NCBI RefSeq assembly: GCF_029774155.1
Contig: NZ_CP103833.1
Location: 62,001 to 126,000 of the forward strand
Direction: 5' to 3'
Length of the DNA stretch: 64,000 bases
Source: Actinobacillus arthritidis
GTDB taxonomy: Bacteria; Pseudomonadota; Gammaproteobacteria; Enterobacterales; Pasteurellaceae
Shown: positions 11,223 to 20,984 of the stretch, piece by piece
How positions within the stretch are numbered: position 1 is the stretch's first letter
How the letters are laid out: each line of letters opens with the position of its first letter
Position numbers and translations under genes: made by a program
Notes under the pieces: model-generated
Seen by the model: only the letters and a program-made list of their open reading frames with translations
The model's database searches: none
Told to the model about the DNA's origin: nothing

Positions 11223-14200
11223 ATGATGAAATTACTATATTTAAATACATGTATGCTAACAAATGCACAACTCGCAATTTTAGATTTTTGGCATAAAATC
11301 GAATTTTTCTTACCTTTTGATTTACAACGGGAATTGCTTGATAATTCCTCTATTCCGTATAAAACTGCTTTTTGCACAAATGAACTTCAACAGCTTTCTC
11401 CAGAACAGATATGGACGATTCCAGACTTAAAGGCAGATGAAGAGCCATTGAGTTATGCTGTATTTTTAGGTATTTATGATAAAAATGAACTGAGCCAGCA
11501 ACTTGAACGAATTATTGGCACTCAAGATTATCATAGCCTTAATGAGCGATTACAATCAATTAAGCCCAGTGCCAGTTGTGTTGCTAAGATAAGATTAAAT
11601 GAGAAAGGTGGCTTAGATTACAATAGCATTAAAGTTGATCTTTCTACTACACCGTGGGCAATTTCTAAAATCAAGCAGGTCGGCTTAGATTCATTAAGTT
11701 TTGAATCATTTGAGCAAGATCTCAATCAATTACAGCAAGAAATCAAGAATTTTGCTTTGGAAAAGCTGAATCAAGAAGAGAATGATTCTGCACCATTAAC
11801 AGGTAAGGATTTACTTACTTTATATGAAATTCTTGTCGCTTGGGTCGATTTTAAATCAGAAAATACGGCATTACCTCTTATTTATATTCAGAAAAATAAA
11901 GGTAAGAAAAAAGATAAGAGTAATAAACAAAAAGCAAATCGCCAGGAGGCTAAATCTTTTTCGGAAGAAAAAGATATTGAAGTTGATATTTCTATCTTAA
12001 ATAGTTTTTATGCGAAAGACATTGCTGATGTGATACGTTCACATAAACAGCAAGTCAGTCCGGTCTTAAATTCCTACCTTTCAACAACTTCTCGAAAAAT
12101 AGACTTATATCATCAAGGCATTTCGATAATCCTTGAACATCTACAACCTAAATATTTTAATTCAGGACGTTGGCTTGAAAATAGTCAATATAATATGAGC
12201 TTAATGCAACAATTTGCGATCAATACTATTTTTAAGCAACAAGATGAACAGGTGCTGTTTTCTGTTAATGGTCCACCGGGAACAGGAAAAACAACATTAT
12301 TGAAAGAGATTTTTGCAGAAAATATTGTACGTCGTGCAGAAAAACTCTCTGAGTATAAAACAGTAAGAAATAGCTTTAAAAAAACGCCGCTAAAAATTGA
12401 ATTTAATAAACAAACACTTTATGTGTATCCTCTGCAAGATGATCTTACCGGATTTGAAATGGTCGTGACTTCTTCTAATAATGCGGCGGTACAAAATATT
12501 TCAAAGGAATTGCCTCAAATCAAGTCATTAGGAAAAGAAGAATGGCGTGATGAGGTTGGTCATCCTACTTTTACTTATTTGCAACCGATAGCGCAAAATA
12601 TCATTTCTTATCAAGAGAAAAATGATAAAGCTAGTTATAGCGAGCTTCCAATCGAACAATCTCCATGGGGGCTTATTTCTTGTAGTTTGGGTAATAGTAA
12701 AAATCGTAGAGCCTTTGTTAATTCATTTATGAATGCTAATCCGGATGCGAAAGGATATGATCCAATTCGTCATCAAGGCATTATGCAATGGAAAAATAAC
12801 CAAAATATTCTGAGTTTTACTCAAGCAAAGAAAATATTTGTTGCAAAAAATAAACAAGTAAAGAAGAGAATTATTCAATTACAGAAATATGCGGAATCGC
12901 TAGAAGTAAAAGATAGGGGAGATTTTGAGCGTCTATTGCAATCGTTGCAATTACAGCAACAGAAAATGATTTCCGAGCTTGAAGTAAACCACACTGATCT
13001 CGTTAAAAATCAGCAAAAATTGACCGCTTGTAAACAGCTTATTGAGAACTTGAAAGAACAAAAAGCATTATTATATGCTGAAACTAATGTGAATTGGCTA
13101 ATTAAGTTTTTTAAGAAAGAGAAATTGGCTAATAAAAGACAGGATTTAACTCAATTATTGGAGCAAGAAAAGCAGTATTTATCTGAACAAAAATGTTTGA
13201 TTAACGACATTTCAATGATTGAATCTGAATGTAAATCACAAGAACAAAAAATTGAGCAATTAAAGCTAGAGATAATCAATTTAAATGAGAAAAAAAGAGA
13301 GTGTGAGGATAATTTAGCGAGCCTTTCAAAGCAATTTAGCCAAGTGGAATTTACGTTTGATAAAAAAGCCCTCAATGAAGATAGTTGGCAAATTAAAAGT
13401 TTATGGAATGATCCTCAATTAAATTTACTTCGTTCCGAATTGTTTCAATCCGCGTTGCAGTTACATGAGGCTTGGTTAAAAGATGCTCTTACGATGGAAA
13501 AAGGCATTTCTCATAATATTTTTGCAATTAATAATTTGCTTTCGGGACAAGCCTACTTGGTCGGAAATAAGCTAGCACAGGAAGAAGCGACCAAAATCAT
13601 CTGGCAAACACTTTTTATGATTGTCCCTGTTGTATCAACGACATTTGCTTCTTTTCGTTCTCAATTTAGGCATTTACAAGCAAATAGCTTAGGGTGGGTC
13701 TTTGTAGACGAAGCTGGGCAAGCTGTTCCTCAAGCCGCTGTCGGAGCATTGTGGCGAGCTAAACGGGCTGTTATTGTTGGGGATCCGCTTCAAATAGAGC
13801 CTGTTTTTACAACGCCGGTTGATTTTACTGAGCGTTTAGCGGAAACCTCTTATTTGCCGTTAGAATTTAATGTAAAACCTCATCAAACATCTGTACAACT
13901 TTTAGCAGATAAGGCAAATCCTTTCGGTACTGAAATATCCGGATTGTGGGTCGGAAGCCCTCTACGTGTACATCGCCGTTGCTGTGAGCCAATGTTTTCT
14001 ATTGCAAATATAATCGCCTATGAAGGAAAAATGATTTACGGCAATGGCAAGCATAAATTTCCGCCTCAAAGTTCGCTTGATTTAGGGAAAAGTGCTTGGA
14101 TTAACATTACACCAAATGAAACAGTTACTAATCAACGGGAAAGAGAAATTGCATTTGTGAAGAAATTACTTTTGCGTTTAATGTATCGCTTACAAGATGT

Positions 14201-14603
14201 TCCTCCAGTCTATATCATTACACCATTTCGAAAACTGAAAGAAGAATTACAATGTGAAATTAGAAAGCTGAAACAATGGGAACAAATTAAAGTAAGCGGG
14301 TATGAGTGGGTAAAAGAAAATGTAGGGACGGTACATACGTTTCAAGGTAAAGAAAATCAAATTGTACTATTTGTGCTTGGTTGTGATGAACAAAATATTC
14401 AATCTGCTACGGCATTAGTTTCTAAACCCAATTTGATTAATGTTGCCGCTACTCGAGCAAAGCATAGATTTTTTATTGTGGGAAATCACCAGCTTTGGAC
14501 AGCTCAGTATCCATTATTCGCTCAGACATTTTCGCTCTTAGATAACCAATTAGTTTCAGCAGAGCAGATATTTGAACAGGCAGAAAAACTGATACAGGAA
14601 TAA
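11223..14603 (+). CDS. Large superfamily 1 (UPF1-like) DNA/RNA helicase with coiled-coil insert, function unknown
   Basis: 1126 residues. About 345 N-terminal residues match nothing I recognise and include a lysine-rich stretch near 240. Then come Walker A/motif I NGPPGTGKTTLLKE (about 349-362), motif Ia-like VTSSNNAAVQN, a long Glu/Gln/Lys-rich coiled coil at about 530-720, Walker B/motif II FVDEAGQAVPQ (about 827), motif III VGDPLQIEP, HTFQGKEN (motif V-like) and motif VI NVAATRAKHR (about 1072). This is the DNA2/NAM7/UPF1 layout with a large insertion between motifs Ia and II. TAAGGA abuts the first ATG, so ATG 11226 or 11253 could be the true start. It is a single gene between gltX and a tRNA-Val cluster. 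Partners, substrate and biological role cannot be read from the sequence. Confidence 0.8.
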   Translation: MMKLLYLNTCMLTNAQLAILDFWHKIEFFLPFDLQRELLDNSSIPYKTAFCTNELQQLSPEQIWTIPDLKADEEPLSYAVFLGIYDKNELSQQLERIIGTQDYHSLNERLQSIKPSASCVAKIRLNEKGGLDYNSIKVDLSTTPWAISKIKQVGLDSLSFESFEQDLNQLQQEIKNFALEKLNQEENDSAPLTGKDLLTLYEILVAWVDFKSENTALPLIYIQKNKGKKKDKSNKQKANRQEAKSFSEEKDIEVDISILNSFYAKDIADVIRSHKQQVSPVLNSYLSTTSRKIDLYHQGISIILEHLQPKYFNSGRWLENSQYNMSLMQQFAINTIFKQQDEQVLFSVNGPPGTGKTTLLKEIFAENIVRRAEKLSEYKTVRNSFKKTPLKIEFNKQTLYVYPLQDDLTGFEMVVTSSNNAAVQNISKELPQIKSLGKEEWRDEVGHPTFTYLQPIAQNIISYQEKNDKASYSELPIEQSPWGLISCSLGNSKNRRAFVNSFMNANPDAKGYDPIRHQGIMQWKNNQNILSFTQAKKIFVAKNKQVKKRIIQLQKYAESLEVKDRGDFERLLQSLQLQQQKMISELEVNHTDLVKNQQKLTACKQLIENLKEQKALLYAETNVNWLIKFFKKEKLANKRQDLTQLLEQEKQYLSEQKCLINDISMIESECKSQEQKIEQLKLEIINLNEKKRECEDNLASLSKQFSQVEFTFDKKALNEDSWQIKSLWNDPQLNLLRSELFQSALQLHEAWLKDALTMEKGISHNIFAINNLLSGQAYLVGNKLAQEEATKIIWQTLFMIVPVVSTTFASFRSQFRHLQANSLGWVFVDEAGQAVPQAAVGALWRAKRAVIVGDPLQIEPVFTTPVDFTERLAETSYLPLEFNVKPHQTSVQLLADKANPFGTEISGLWVGSPLRVHRRCCEPMFSIANIIAYEGKMIYGNGKHKFPPQSSLDLGKSAWINITPNETVTNQREREIAFVKKLLLRLMYRLQDVPPVYIITPFRKLKEELQCEIRKLKQWEQIKVSGYEWVKENVGTVHTFQGKENQIVLFVLGCDEQNIQSATALVSKPNLINVAATRAKHRFFIVGNHQLWTAQYPLFAQTFSLLDNQLVSAEQIFEQAEKLIQE

Positions 14604-14670
14604 TATCTGTACAATATAAGGATTATATGTTCGTTTTTACATCAAATGAGTGTTTTTCCTAAAAAAGGAA

Positions 14671-14698
14671 TTGACGCACGGAATATAATCCTTATAAT
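14671..14698 (+). promoter_or_regulatory. Promoter of the tRNA-Val cluster
   Basis: TTGACG at 14671-14676 and a consensus TATAAT at 14693-14698 with a 16-base spacer lie 15 bases before the first tRNA-Val. Confidence 0.8.
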
Positions 14699-14713
14699 GC
14701 CTCTCCACAACAC

Positions 14714-14789
14714 GGGCGATTAGCTCAGTTGGGAGAGCACCTCCCTTACAAGGAGGGGGTCACTGGTTCGAGACCGGTATCGCCCACCA
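14714..14789 (+). tRNA. tRNA-Val (TAC), copy 1
   Basis: 76 bases with encoded CCA. The acceptor stem is GGGCGAT/ATCGCCC, and the anticodon arm CTCCC-TTACA-AGGAG region gives TAC. First of four identical copies. Confidence 0.96.
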
Positions 14790-14836
14790 CTTTCCAATAA
14801 GTGTTTCGTGTTGATTACAATCTAATAATTGAAAAC

Positions 14837-14912
14837 GGGCGATTAGCTCAGTTGGGAGAGCACCTCCCTTACAAGGAGGGGGTCACTGGTTCGAGACCGG
14901 TATCGCCCACCA
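14837..14912 (+). tRNA. tRNA-Val (TAC), copy 2
   Basis: Identical to copy 1, 47 bases downstream of it. The spacer sequence is unrelated except for the first few bases after CCA. Confidence 0.96.
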
Positions 14913-14961
14913 CTTTTCAACAAGTGTTCCGTTTTCAATTCCCTTTGATGAAATCTCAAGT

Positions 14962-15037
14962 GGGCGATTAGCTCAGTTGGGAGAGCACCTCCCTTACAAG
15001 GAGGGGGTCACTGGTTCGAGACCGGTATCGCCCACCA
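14962..15037 (+). tRNA. tRNA-Val (TAC), copy 3
   Basis: Identical to copies 1 and 2, 49 bases downstream of copy 2. Confidence 0.96.
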
Positions 15038-15088
15038 CTTTAGATTCTCATCATAAACTTCAAGTTATAGTAAAACGCTATATCATGA

Positions 15089-15164
15089 GGGCGATTAGCT
15101 CAGTTGGGAGAGCACCTCCCTTACAAGGAGGGGGTCACTGGTTCGAGACCGGTATCGCCCACCA
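15089..15164 (+). tRNA. tRNA-Val (TAC), copy 4
   Basis: Identical to the other three copies, 51 bases downstream of copy 3. No clear terminator hairpin follows; the next 80 bases are AT-rich with T runs. Confidence 0.96.
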
Positions 15165-15243
15165 CTACTTCTTATCTTATTCTTTAATTCATCATTAAAT
15201 AATATTTAAAATTTTCTTTTTTATCTTTGCATTTCATCATTTT

Positions 15244-15263
15244 TTTGCGATCTAGATCGCAAA
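15244..15263. promoter_or_regulatory. CRP-S (Sxy-dependent CRP) competence site upstream of rlmN-pilF2
   Basis: TTTGCGATCTAGATCGCAAA is a perfect 20-base palindrome with TGCGA/TCGCA cores. That is the CRP-S core of the Pasteurellaceae competence regulon, in which the usual TGTGA of CRP sites is replaced by TGCGA and Sxy is needed. It lies 147 bases before the rlmN start. In H. influenzae the orthologous pair (HI0365-HI0366) belongs to the CRP-S regulon. Confidence 0.85.
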
Positions 15264-15409
15264 CATCAAATTAAAAACTTTCTATTTCGTTTAAAAATCA
15301 CTAGCCTTAATATTGATTGACGAGTAAAATTTGCGGTCTTTTTTATTTTATCAACCTGCAAAACTAATCCTTTTGCCGTAAAGCGTGTAATAACGAGGCT
15401 TTTACTCTT

Positions 15410-16591
15410 ATGTCAGAACAAATCCAAACTTGTGCAAGTGAAATTCAAGTAACGAATGTCGCCGCACAGCACCCTAAATCAGAAAAAATTAACTTAATGA
15501 ATTTAACTCGCAAGGAAATGCGTGAGTTATTTGCCGAAATGGGAGAAAAACCGTTTCGTGCCGATCAATTAATGAAATGGATTTACCATTTTGGTGAAGA
15601 TAATTTCGATAATATGAGCAATATTAATAAAGTATTGCGTGAAAAATTAAAACAAATTGCAGAAATTAAAGCACCAGAAGTATCTGTTGAACAACGTTCA
15701 AGTGACGGCACAATCAAATGGGCGATGCAGGTAGGTGATCAGCAAATTGAAACCGTGTATATTCCGGAAGCGGATCGTGCGACTTTGTGTGTTTCTTCAC
15801 AAGTTGGTTGCGCATTAGCCTGTAAATTCTGTTCAACCGCTCAGCAAGGCTTTAACCGTAACTTAACCGTTTCGGAAATTATCGGTCAGGTATGGCGAGC
15901 TTCAAAAATCATTGGTAACTTCGGGGTAACTGGCGTGCGTCCGATTACCAACGTGGTGATGATGGGGATGGGTGAACCGTTACTTAATTTAAATAACGTG
16001 ATTCCGGCAATGGAAATTATGTTAGATGATTTTGCTTACGGTTTATCTAAACGTCGTGTAACGCTTTCAACTGCGGGTGTAGTACCGGCACTTGATATTA
16101 TGCGTGAAAAAATTGACGTAGCATTAGCGATTTCATTGCATGCGCCGAACGATGAATTGCGTGATGAAATTATGCCTATTAATAAAAAGTATAATATCAA
16201 AATGTTGATGGATTCGGTGCATAAATACCTTGAAGTATCGAATGCGAACCACGGTAAAGTGACGATTGAATACGTGTTATTAGATCACGTTAATGACGGT
16301 ACGGAACACGCGCATCAGTTAGCCGAAGTATTAAAAAATACGCCGTGTAAGATCAACCTGATTCCATGGAATCCATTCCCGGAAGCACCTTACGGTAAGA
16401 GCTCAAATAGCCGTGTGGATCGTTTCCAAAAAACGTTAATGGAATACGGTTTTACGGTCATTGTACGTAAAACGCGTGGTGACGATATTGATGCCGCTTG
16501 CGGTCAGCTTGCCGGTGATGTCATCGACCGAACCAAACGTACCATGGAAAAACGTAAGTTTGGCAAAGGTATTGCGGTACAAAACCATTAA
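15410..16591 (+). CDS. rlmN: RlmN, dual-specificity 23S rRNA/tRNA m2A methyltransferase (radical SAM)
   Basis: 393 residues. Radical SAM enzyme that methylates C2 of A2503 in 23S rRNA and A37 in some tRNAs. The 4Fe-4S motif CALACKFC is present (C134, C138, C141), as is the C-terminal methyl-carrying cysteine in [11 protein letters not shown]. The first 25 or so residues are a variable extension; [12 protein letters not shown] begins the conserved part, so a later start is possible. It is the first gene of a two-gene unit with pilF2 behind a CRP-S site, which would place it in the competence regulon. Confidence 0.94.
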   Translation: MSEQIQTCASEIQVTNVAAQHPKSEKINLMNLTRKEMRELFAEMGEKPFRADQLMKWIYHFGEDNFDNMSNINKVLREKLKQIAEIKAPEVSVEQRSSDGTIKWAMQVGDQQIETVYIPEADRATLCVSSQVGCALACKFCSTAQQGFNRNLTVSEIIGQVWRASKIIGNFGVTGVRPITNVVMMGMGEPLLNLNNVIPAMEIMLDDFAYGLSKRRVTLSTAGVVPALDIMREKIDVALAISLHAPNDELRDEIMPINKKYNIKMLMDSVHKYLEVSNANHGKVTIEYVLLDHVNDGTEHAHQLAEVLKNTPCKINLIPWNPFPEAPYGKSSNSRVDRFQKTLMEYGFTVIVRKTRGDDIDAACGQLAGDVIDRTKRTMEKRKFGKGIAVQNH

Positions 16592-16644
16592 TCAATTTCT
16601 CTCTAGCAACTCAAGCGAAGGGAGTATATCTTGAGGAGAACAAT

Positions 16645-17193
16645 ATGAACCTTGCAAAATTTTTGCGAAATTTGACCGCTTGTATGCTGTTATCTGTGCT
16701 GTTCGGTTGTTCTTCTCATTTTCCAACCTCTCAAACCACTTTTAATCGTTCGGAAGCGGTTAAAGCACGTATCAATTTAGCCTTAGCGTATCTCGATCAA
16801 CATGATTTACCCAAAGCGAAAGAGAATATTGATAAAGCGCTAAGCCACGATCAAAACGATTACTTACCTCATTCTGTTTTAGCTTATTACTATCAGCAAA
16901 TCGGTGATCAAGCTCACGCCGAGCAAGCTTATCAGCAAGCATTGAAATTAAGTGATAATCGTCCGGATGTCTTAAATAATTACGGCACGTTTTTGTGTAA
17001 ACAAGCTAAGTTCAGTCAGGCGTACCAACAATTTGAACAAGCGGTGCAAAGCGAGCTACCTTACTATCATCAAGCCGATAGCCTCGAAAATATTGTGTTA
17101 TGTGCCAAACAAGAGCCGAATTTAGCTAAAGTAAACGAAGCGTTAAGCCAATTAGAAAAGCTGGATAAAGCAAGAGCGGCGGTACTGCGCTAG
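16645..17193 (+). CDS. pilF2: PilF2-type TPR lipoprotein of type IV pilus biogenesis
   Basis: 182 residues. The N-terminus MNLAKFLRNLTACMLLSVLF ends in a lipobox LFGC with the lipidated cysteine at 22. The rest is tetratricopeptide-like helices (ARINLALAYLDQHDLPKAKE, HSVLAYYYQQIGDQAHAEQA, VLNNYGTFLCKQAKFSQAYQ). PilF/PilW pilotins of this type assist outer-membrane secretin assembly for type IV pili and DNA uptake. A GAGGAG site precedes the ATG. It follows rlmN by 53 bases, as HI0366 follows HI0365. An uptake signal (AAATTTGACCGCTTGT) lies inside the signal-peptide codons. Confidence 0.85.
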   Translation: MNLAKFLRNLTACMLLSVLFGCSSHFPTSQTTFNRSEAVKARINLALAYLDQHDLPKAKENIDKALSHDQNDYLPHSVLAYYYQQIGDQAHAEQAYQQALKLSDNRPDVLNNYGTFLCKQAKFSQAYQQFEQAVQSELPYYHQADSLENIVLCAKQEPNLAKVNEALSQLEKLDKARAAVLR

Positions 17194-17268
17194 CTCGAAC
17201 TTTTATTTTTGGGCATTGTCTTTTTTTACTGTTAAAATAAAGCGAATTTTATTTGTTAGGAAAACGCA

Positions 17269-19608
17269 ATGTCAGAGCTCAATACACAGATTAGCCAGAT
17301 TATTGCCACAGAACTTTCTGTTGGCTCACATCAAATTCTCGCTACAATCAAATTACTCGATGAGGGTAATACCATTCCATTTATCGCTCGTTATCGTAAA
17401 GAAGTCACCGGTGGCTTAGACGACACTCAATTACGTCATTTTGAAACACGTTTAATTTATTTGCGTGAGTTGGACGATCGCCGTCAAACGATCCTTAAGT
17501 CAATTGAAGATCAAGGTAAATTGACTGATGAATTACGTGCCAAAATTGAAACGACCGAAAGTAAAACCGAATTAGAAGATCTTTATCTGCCTTATAAGCC
17601 GAAACGCCGTACTCGTGGGCAAATTGCGATTGAGGCGGGGCTTGAGCCGTTGGCAGATAGCTTATGGAATGATCCGAACCAATCACCGGAAGTGTTAGCT
17701 GAATCTTTTATTGATGCGGAAAAAGGTGTAACGGATGTTAAATCTGCGTTAGACGGTGCGCGTTATATTCTGATGGAGCGTTTTTCAGAAGATGCCGAAT
17801 TACTTGCAAAATTACGCCAATATTTAACCGCTTACGCAACGTTGGAATCAAAAGTGATTGAAGGCAAGGAAGAAGAAGGCGAAAAATTCCGCGATTATTT
17901 TGCGCATAGTGAGCCGTTTAAAACCGTACCTTCTCACCGTGCCTTAGCAATGTTCCGAGGCAGAAACGAAGGCGTATTATCGCTTTCGTTAAATGCAGAT
18001 CCTGAAGCGGAAGAAGGCGCTCGAACAAGCCATTGCGAAGAAATTATTCGCCAGCATTTAGGTGTGATATTCAATCAACAACCGGCAGACAAATGGCGTG
18101 AACAAGTGATTGCTTGGACGTGGAAAATTAAAGCGGCACTTCATTTGGAAACCGAATTAATGGGCGCATTGCGTGAGAAAGCGGAAGAAGAAGCAATTGA
18201 CGTATTTGCTCGCAATCTGTCTGCGTTATTAATGGCGGCACCGGCAGGCACAAAAAATACCATGGGCTTAGACCCGGGCTTACGAACCGGTGTGAAAGTG
18301 GCAGTGGTAGATAATACCGGTAAATTATTGGCGACCGACACCATTTATCCGCATACAACAGGCAAAGCGGCGGCGGAAGTTTCGCTGTATAAATTAATTA
18401 AGCAAGATAATGTTGAGCTGATTGCGATTGGTAACGGCACGGCTTCGCGTGAAACAGAACGTTTTGCGAAGGATGTGTTAAAACAGATCAAAGAAAGCAA
18501 ACCGGATATGTTGATTCCGCAAACCGTGGTGGTCAGTGAAGCAGGTGCTTCGGTTTATTCCGCTTCCGAATTAGCGGCAAATGAATTCCCTGAGTTAGAT
18601 GTTTCATTACGTGGTGCAGTATCGATTGCTCGCCGTTTACAAGATCCGCTCGCGGAATTGGTAAAAATTGAACCGAAAGCGATTGGTGTTGGGCAGTATC
18701 AACACGATGTTAACCAGTCACAGCTGGCTCGCAAACTGGATGCAGTGGTTGAAGATTGTGTAAATGCGGTTGGGGTGGATCTTAATACCGCTTCCGCACC
18801 GTTATTGGCTCGTGTTGCCGGTATGAGCAAAACATTAGCGCAAAATATCGTGGCGTTTCGTGATGAAAACGGACGTTTTAACGCACGTTCCGACCTGAAA
18901 AAAGTGCCTCGTTTAGGGCCGAAAGCCTTTGAACAGTGTGCCGGTTTTATGCGAATTGTCGGCGGTAAAAATGCGCTAGATGCTTCGAGTGTGCATCCGG
19001 AGGCTTATCCGGTGGTGGAAAAAATTCTCCAAGCAACCGATTCGACTCTTGCTGAATTAATGGGCAATGCGACTCGTATTCATCAGTTGAATGCAAAAGA
19101 TTTTGTGGACGAACAATTCGGTTTACCGACTGTAAACGATATTTTCAAAGAACTGGAAAAACCAGGACGCGATCCTCGTGGTGAATTTAAAAGCGCAACC
19201 TTTATGGACGGTGTAGAAGATATTAAGGATCTTAAAGTTGGGATGATCTTAGAAGGGACGGTAACCAATGTGGCAAACTTCGGTGCTTTTGTGGATATTG
19301 GTGTACATCAAGACGGTTTAGTGCATATTTCAATGCTATCGAACAGCTTTGTGGAAGATCCGCATAAAGTGGTGAAAGTTGGCGATTTAGTGAAAGTGAA
19401 AGTGTTAGAAGTGGATGTACAGCGTAAACGTATTGCGTTAACTATGCGTTTAGAAGACAAGCCGACCGATAAACCGACAATCGGTCGAAATCCGCAAGAA
19501 AATCGCAAAAATAGTGAAAAATCAGACCGCTTATCAAGCAATAAACCACAACGTAATCAGTTCGCTAACAATGCGTTTGCCGATGCGTTGAAAGGTTGGA
19601 AGAAGTAA
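17269..19608 (+). CDS. tex: Tex, S1-domain RNA-binding transcription accessory protein
   Basis: 779 residues, usual Tex length. Cytoplasmic nucleic-acid-binding protein linked to transcription and tolerance of toxic genes. Domains in order: N-terminal helical region ([20 protein letters not shown]), YqgF/RNase H-like domain around [16 protein letters not shown] (about 330), helix-hairpin-helix region around [20 protein letters not shown] (about 510), and a C-terminal S1 domain ([21 protein letters not shown] through [10 protein letters not shown], about 650-725), followed by a basic tail. AGGAAA precedes the ATG. Stand-alone gene ahead of the repeat region. Confidence 0.94.
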   Translation: MSELNTQISQIIATELSVGSHQILATIKLLDEGNTIPFIARYRKEVTGGLDDTQLRHFETRLIYLRELDDRRQTILKSIEDQGKLTDELRAKIETTESKTELEDLYLPYKPKRRTRGQIAIEAGLEPLADSLWNDPNQSPEVLAESFIDAEKGVTDVKSALDGARYILMERFSEDAELLAKLRQYLTAYATLESKVIEGKEEEGEKFRDYFAHSEPFKTVPSHRALAMFRGRNEGVLSLSLNADPEAEEGARTSHCEEIIRQHLGVIFNQQPADKWREQVIAWTWKIKAALHLETELMGALREKAEEEAIDVFARNLSALLMAAPAGTKNTMGLDPGLRTGVKVAVVDNTGKLLATDTIYPHTTGKAAAEVSLYKLIKQDNVELIAIGNGTASRETERFAKDVLKQIKESKPDMLIPQTVVVSEAGASVYSASELAANEFPELDVSLRGAVSIARRLQDPLAELVKIEPKAIGVGQYQHDVNQSQLARKLDAVVEDCVNAVGVDLNTASAPLLARVAGMSKTLAQNIVAFRDENGRFNARSDLKKVPRLGPKAFEQCAGFMRIVGGKNALDASSVHPEAYPVVEKILQATDSTLAELMGNATRIHQLNAKDFVDEQFGLPTVNDIFKELEKPGRDPRGEFKSATFMDGVEDIKDLKVGMILEGTVTNVANFGAFVDIGVHQDGLVHISMLSNSFVEDPHKVVKVGDLVKVKVLEVDVQRKRIALTMRLEDKPTDKPTIGRNPQENRKNSEKSDRLSSNKPQRNQFANNAFADALKGWKK

Positions 19609-19696
19609 TTCTCCTCCTCTCTCTGCTTGTTTTCGCTAAACAGCTTCAACAAGCTGTCTCTTTCCCACAAGGGGAGAGTGTGAAATATAGCTTAAA

Positions 19697-20158
19697 TAAA
19701 ACCACGGAACACACCGATTACACTGAATAAATTTCCGAGTGGTCTGTGTTTTCCGTGGTTATTTTTTGGCAAAATTTTGTGGAAATATGACCGCTTGTAA
19801 GAGGCGAAAGTAAGATATTGCTCAAATAAAACCACGGAACACATCGATTACACCGGATAAAATTTCCGAGTAATCTGTGTATTCTGTGGTTAATTTTTTG
19901 CAAAGTTTTGTGGAAATATGACCGCTTGTAAGAGGCGAAAGTAAGATATTGCTCAAATAAAACCACGGGACACACCGATTACACTGAATAAAATTTCCTA
20001 GTAGTCTGCGTGTTCCGTGGTTAATTTTCTGCAAAATTTTGTGGAAATATGACCGCTTGTAAGAGGCGAAAGTAAGATATTGCTCAAATAAAACCACGGA
20101 ACACACCGATTACACTGAATAAAATTTCCGAGTAGTCTGTGTCTTCCGTGGTTAATTT
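19697..20158. repeat. Tandem array 1: four copies of a palindromic 60-base element in about 131-base units
   Basis: Each copy begins ACCACGGAAC and ends in its near-complement (T/C)TCCGTGGT, with a shared middle GATTACACTGAATAAA-TTTCC. Copies lie at 19701-19759, 19831-19890, 19962-20021 and 20093-20152, periods 130-131. Between copies is a second conserved block with an uptake signal (AAATATGACCGCTTGTAAG). The 5' flank at 19624-19697 resembles the spacer of array 2. No convincing coding frame. This accounts for most of the gap between tex and the antitoxin gene. Confidence 0.9.
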
Positions 20159-20273
20159 TTGGCAATATCTTTTCGATATAAGACCGCTTTTAATGAGATG
20201 TTATTGGTTTTGTACTTTTATTGAACAGTAAAAGGTAGTAATATAGTGACAATTTTGATATTAAGGAGGCGAT

Positions 20274-20561
20274 ATGGCAGTAATTAGTTCCAAAGAATTT
20301 AACCAACGTGCCAGTGCGGTATTAAAAATTGCTGAAACCGAGCCGGTGTATATTACTAAATGGGGCAAGGTGGTTAGTGTGTTGGCAAGTTATGCTCATT
20401 ATCAAGCTCAAACGAAATCACAAAGTTTAGCGGAGGCTTTTAGCAGTACGGCATCAACAGCAACATTAAGTGAGGAAGCGGAACAGCAATTTGAGCAAAC
20501 TTTGCAACAAGTACGCCAACAAATCAAAATAAGAGTACCGGATTTATCGGAGTGGGAATAA
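20274..20561 (+). CDS. Antitoxin of a type II toxin-antitoxin pair (Phd/YefM-like)
   Basis: 95 residues. The N-terminus MAVISSKEFNQRASAVLKIA with EPVYITKWGKVVSVLASYAHY is the Phd/YefM antitoxin fold, which binds DNA and autoregulates; the tail, rich in Glu and Gln, would wrap the toxin. A strong AAGGAGG site lies upstream. The TAA stop overlaps the toxin ATG by one base, so the two are translationally coupled. The pair sits between two arrays of the same palindromic repeat. Subfamily assignment is from motif reading only. Confidence 0.85.
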   Translation: MAVISSKEFNQRASAVLKIAETEPVYITKWGKVVSVLASYAHYQAQTKSQSLAEAFSSTASTATLSEEAEQQFEQTLQQVRQQIKIRVPDLSEWE

Positions 20562-20983
20562 TGTATTTATTAGATACCAATATTGTTTCCGAACTACGTA
20601 AGATGGAAAGCGGAAAAGTCGATGCTAATGTGGTGAAATGGTTTCAACAAGTCAATTTAACCGATGCTTATTTAAGTGTTATCACTCTCTTTGAAATTAA
20701 GTTAGGTATTTTGCAACTTAAACGCAAAGATATTCAACAAGCTAAACTTTTACAAAGTTGGTTTGAACAAAAACTCCTGCCTAATTTTGAAAATAGAATT
20801 TTACCGCTTGATACGAAAGTTATGATGACTTGTGCAGAGTTTCATATTCCGGATAAAAAGCCCTTAAATGATTCTTATATAGCCGCTACGGCTAAAGCAC
20901 ATAGATTTAAAATTGTGACGAGAAATGTGAAAGATTTTAAAGGATGTGGGGTAGAGGTACTGAATCCATTTATTGAGTATTAA
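20561..20983 (+). CDS. VapC/FitB-like PIN-domain toxin ribonuclease
   Basis: 140 residues from the ATG at 20561, chosen over a GTG at 20552 because of the TAATG coupling. PIN-domain toxins of this kind are Mg-dependent ribonucleases, often cutting tRNA. The acidic residues expected for the active site are present: D5 (LLDTNIVSEL), E45 (LFEIKLGI), D104 (PLNDSYIAATA) and D125 (TRNVKDF). The full length and intact motifs suggest an active toxin. It ends 2 bases before the next repeat array begins. Confidence 0.88.
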   Translation: MYLLDTNIVSELRKMESGKVDANVVKWFQQVNLTDAYLSVITLFEIKLGILQLKRKDIQQAKLLQSWFEQKLLPNFENRILPLDTKVMMTCAEFHIPDKKPLNDSYIAATAKAHRFKIVTRNVKDFKGCGVEVLNPFIEY

Positions 20984-20984
20984 A

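Noticed and set aside
14977..15198. A 73-codon open frame across tRNA-Val copies 3 and 4
   Set aside because: It consists of tRNA sequence read as protein and has no coding support.
15165..15409. A small gene or sRNA between tRNA-Val and rlmN
   Set aside because: No frame with a plausible start and ribosome-binding site and no clear terminator; only the CRP-S palindrome stands out.
20274..20983. Toxin-antitoxin pair as part of a prophage or integrative element
   Set aside because: No integrase, phage gene or attachment site is seen within the window; only the palindromic repeats flank it.
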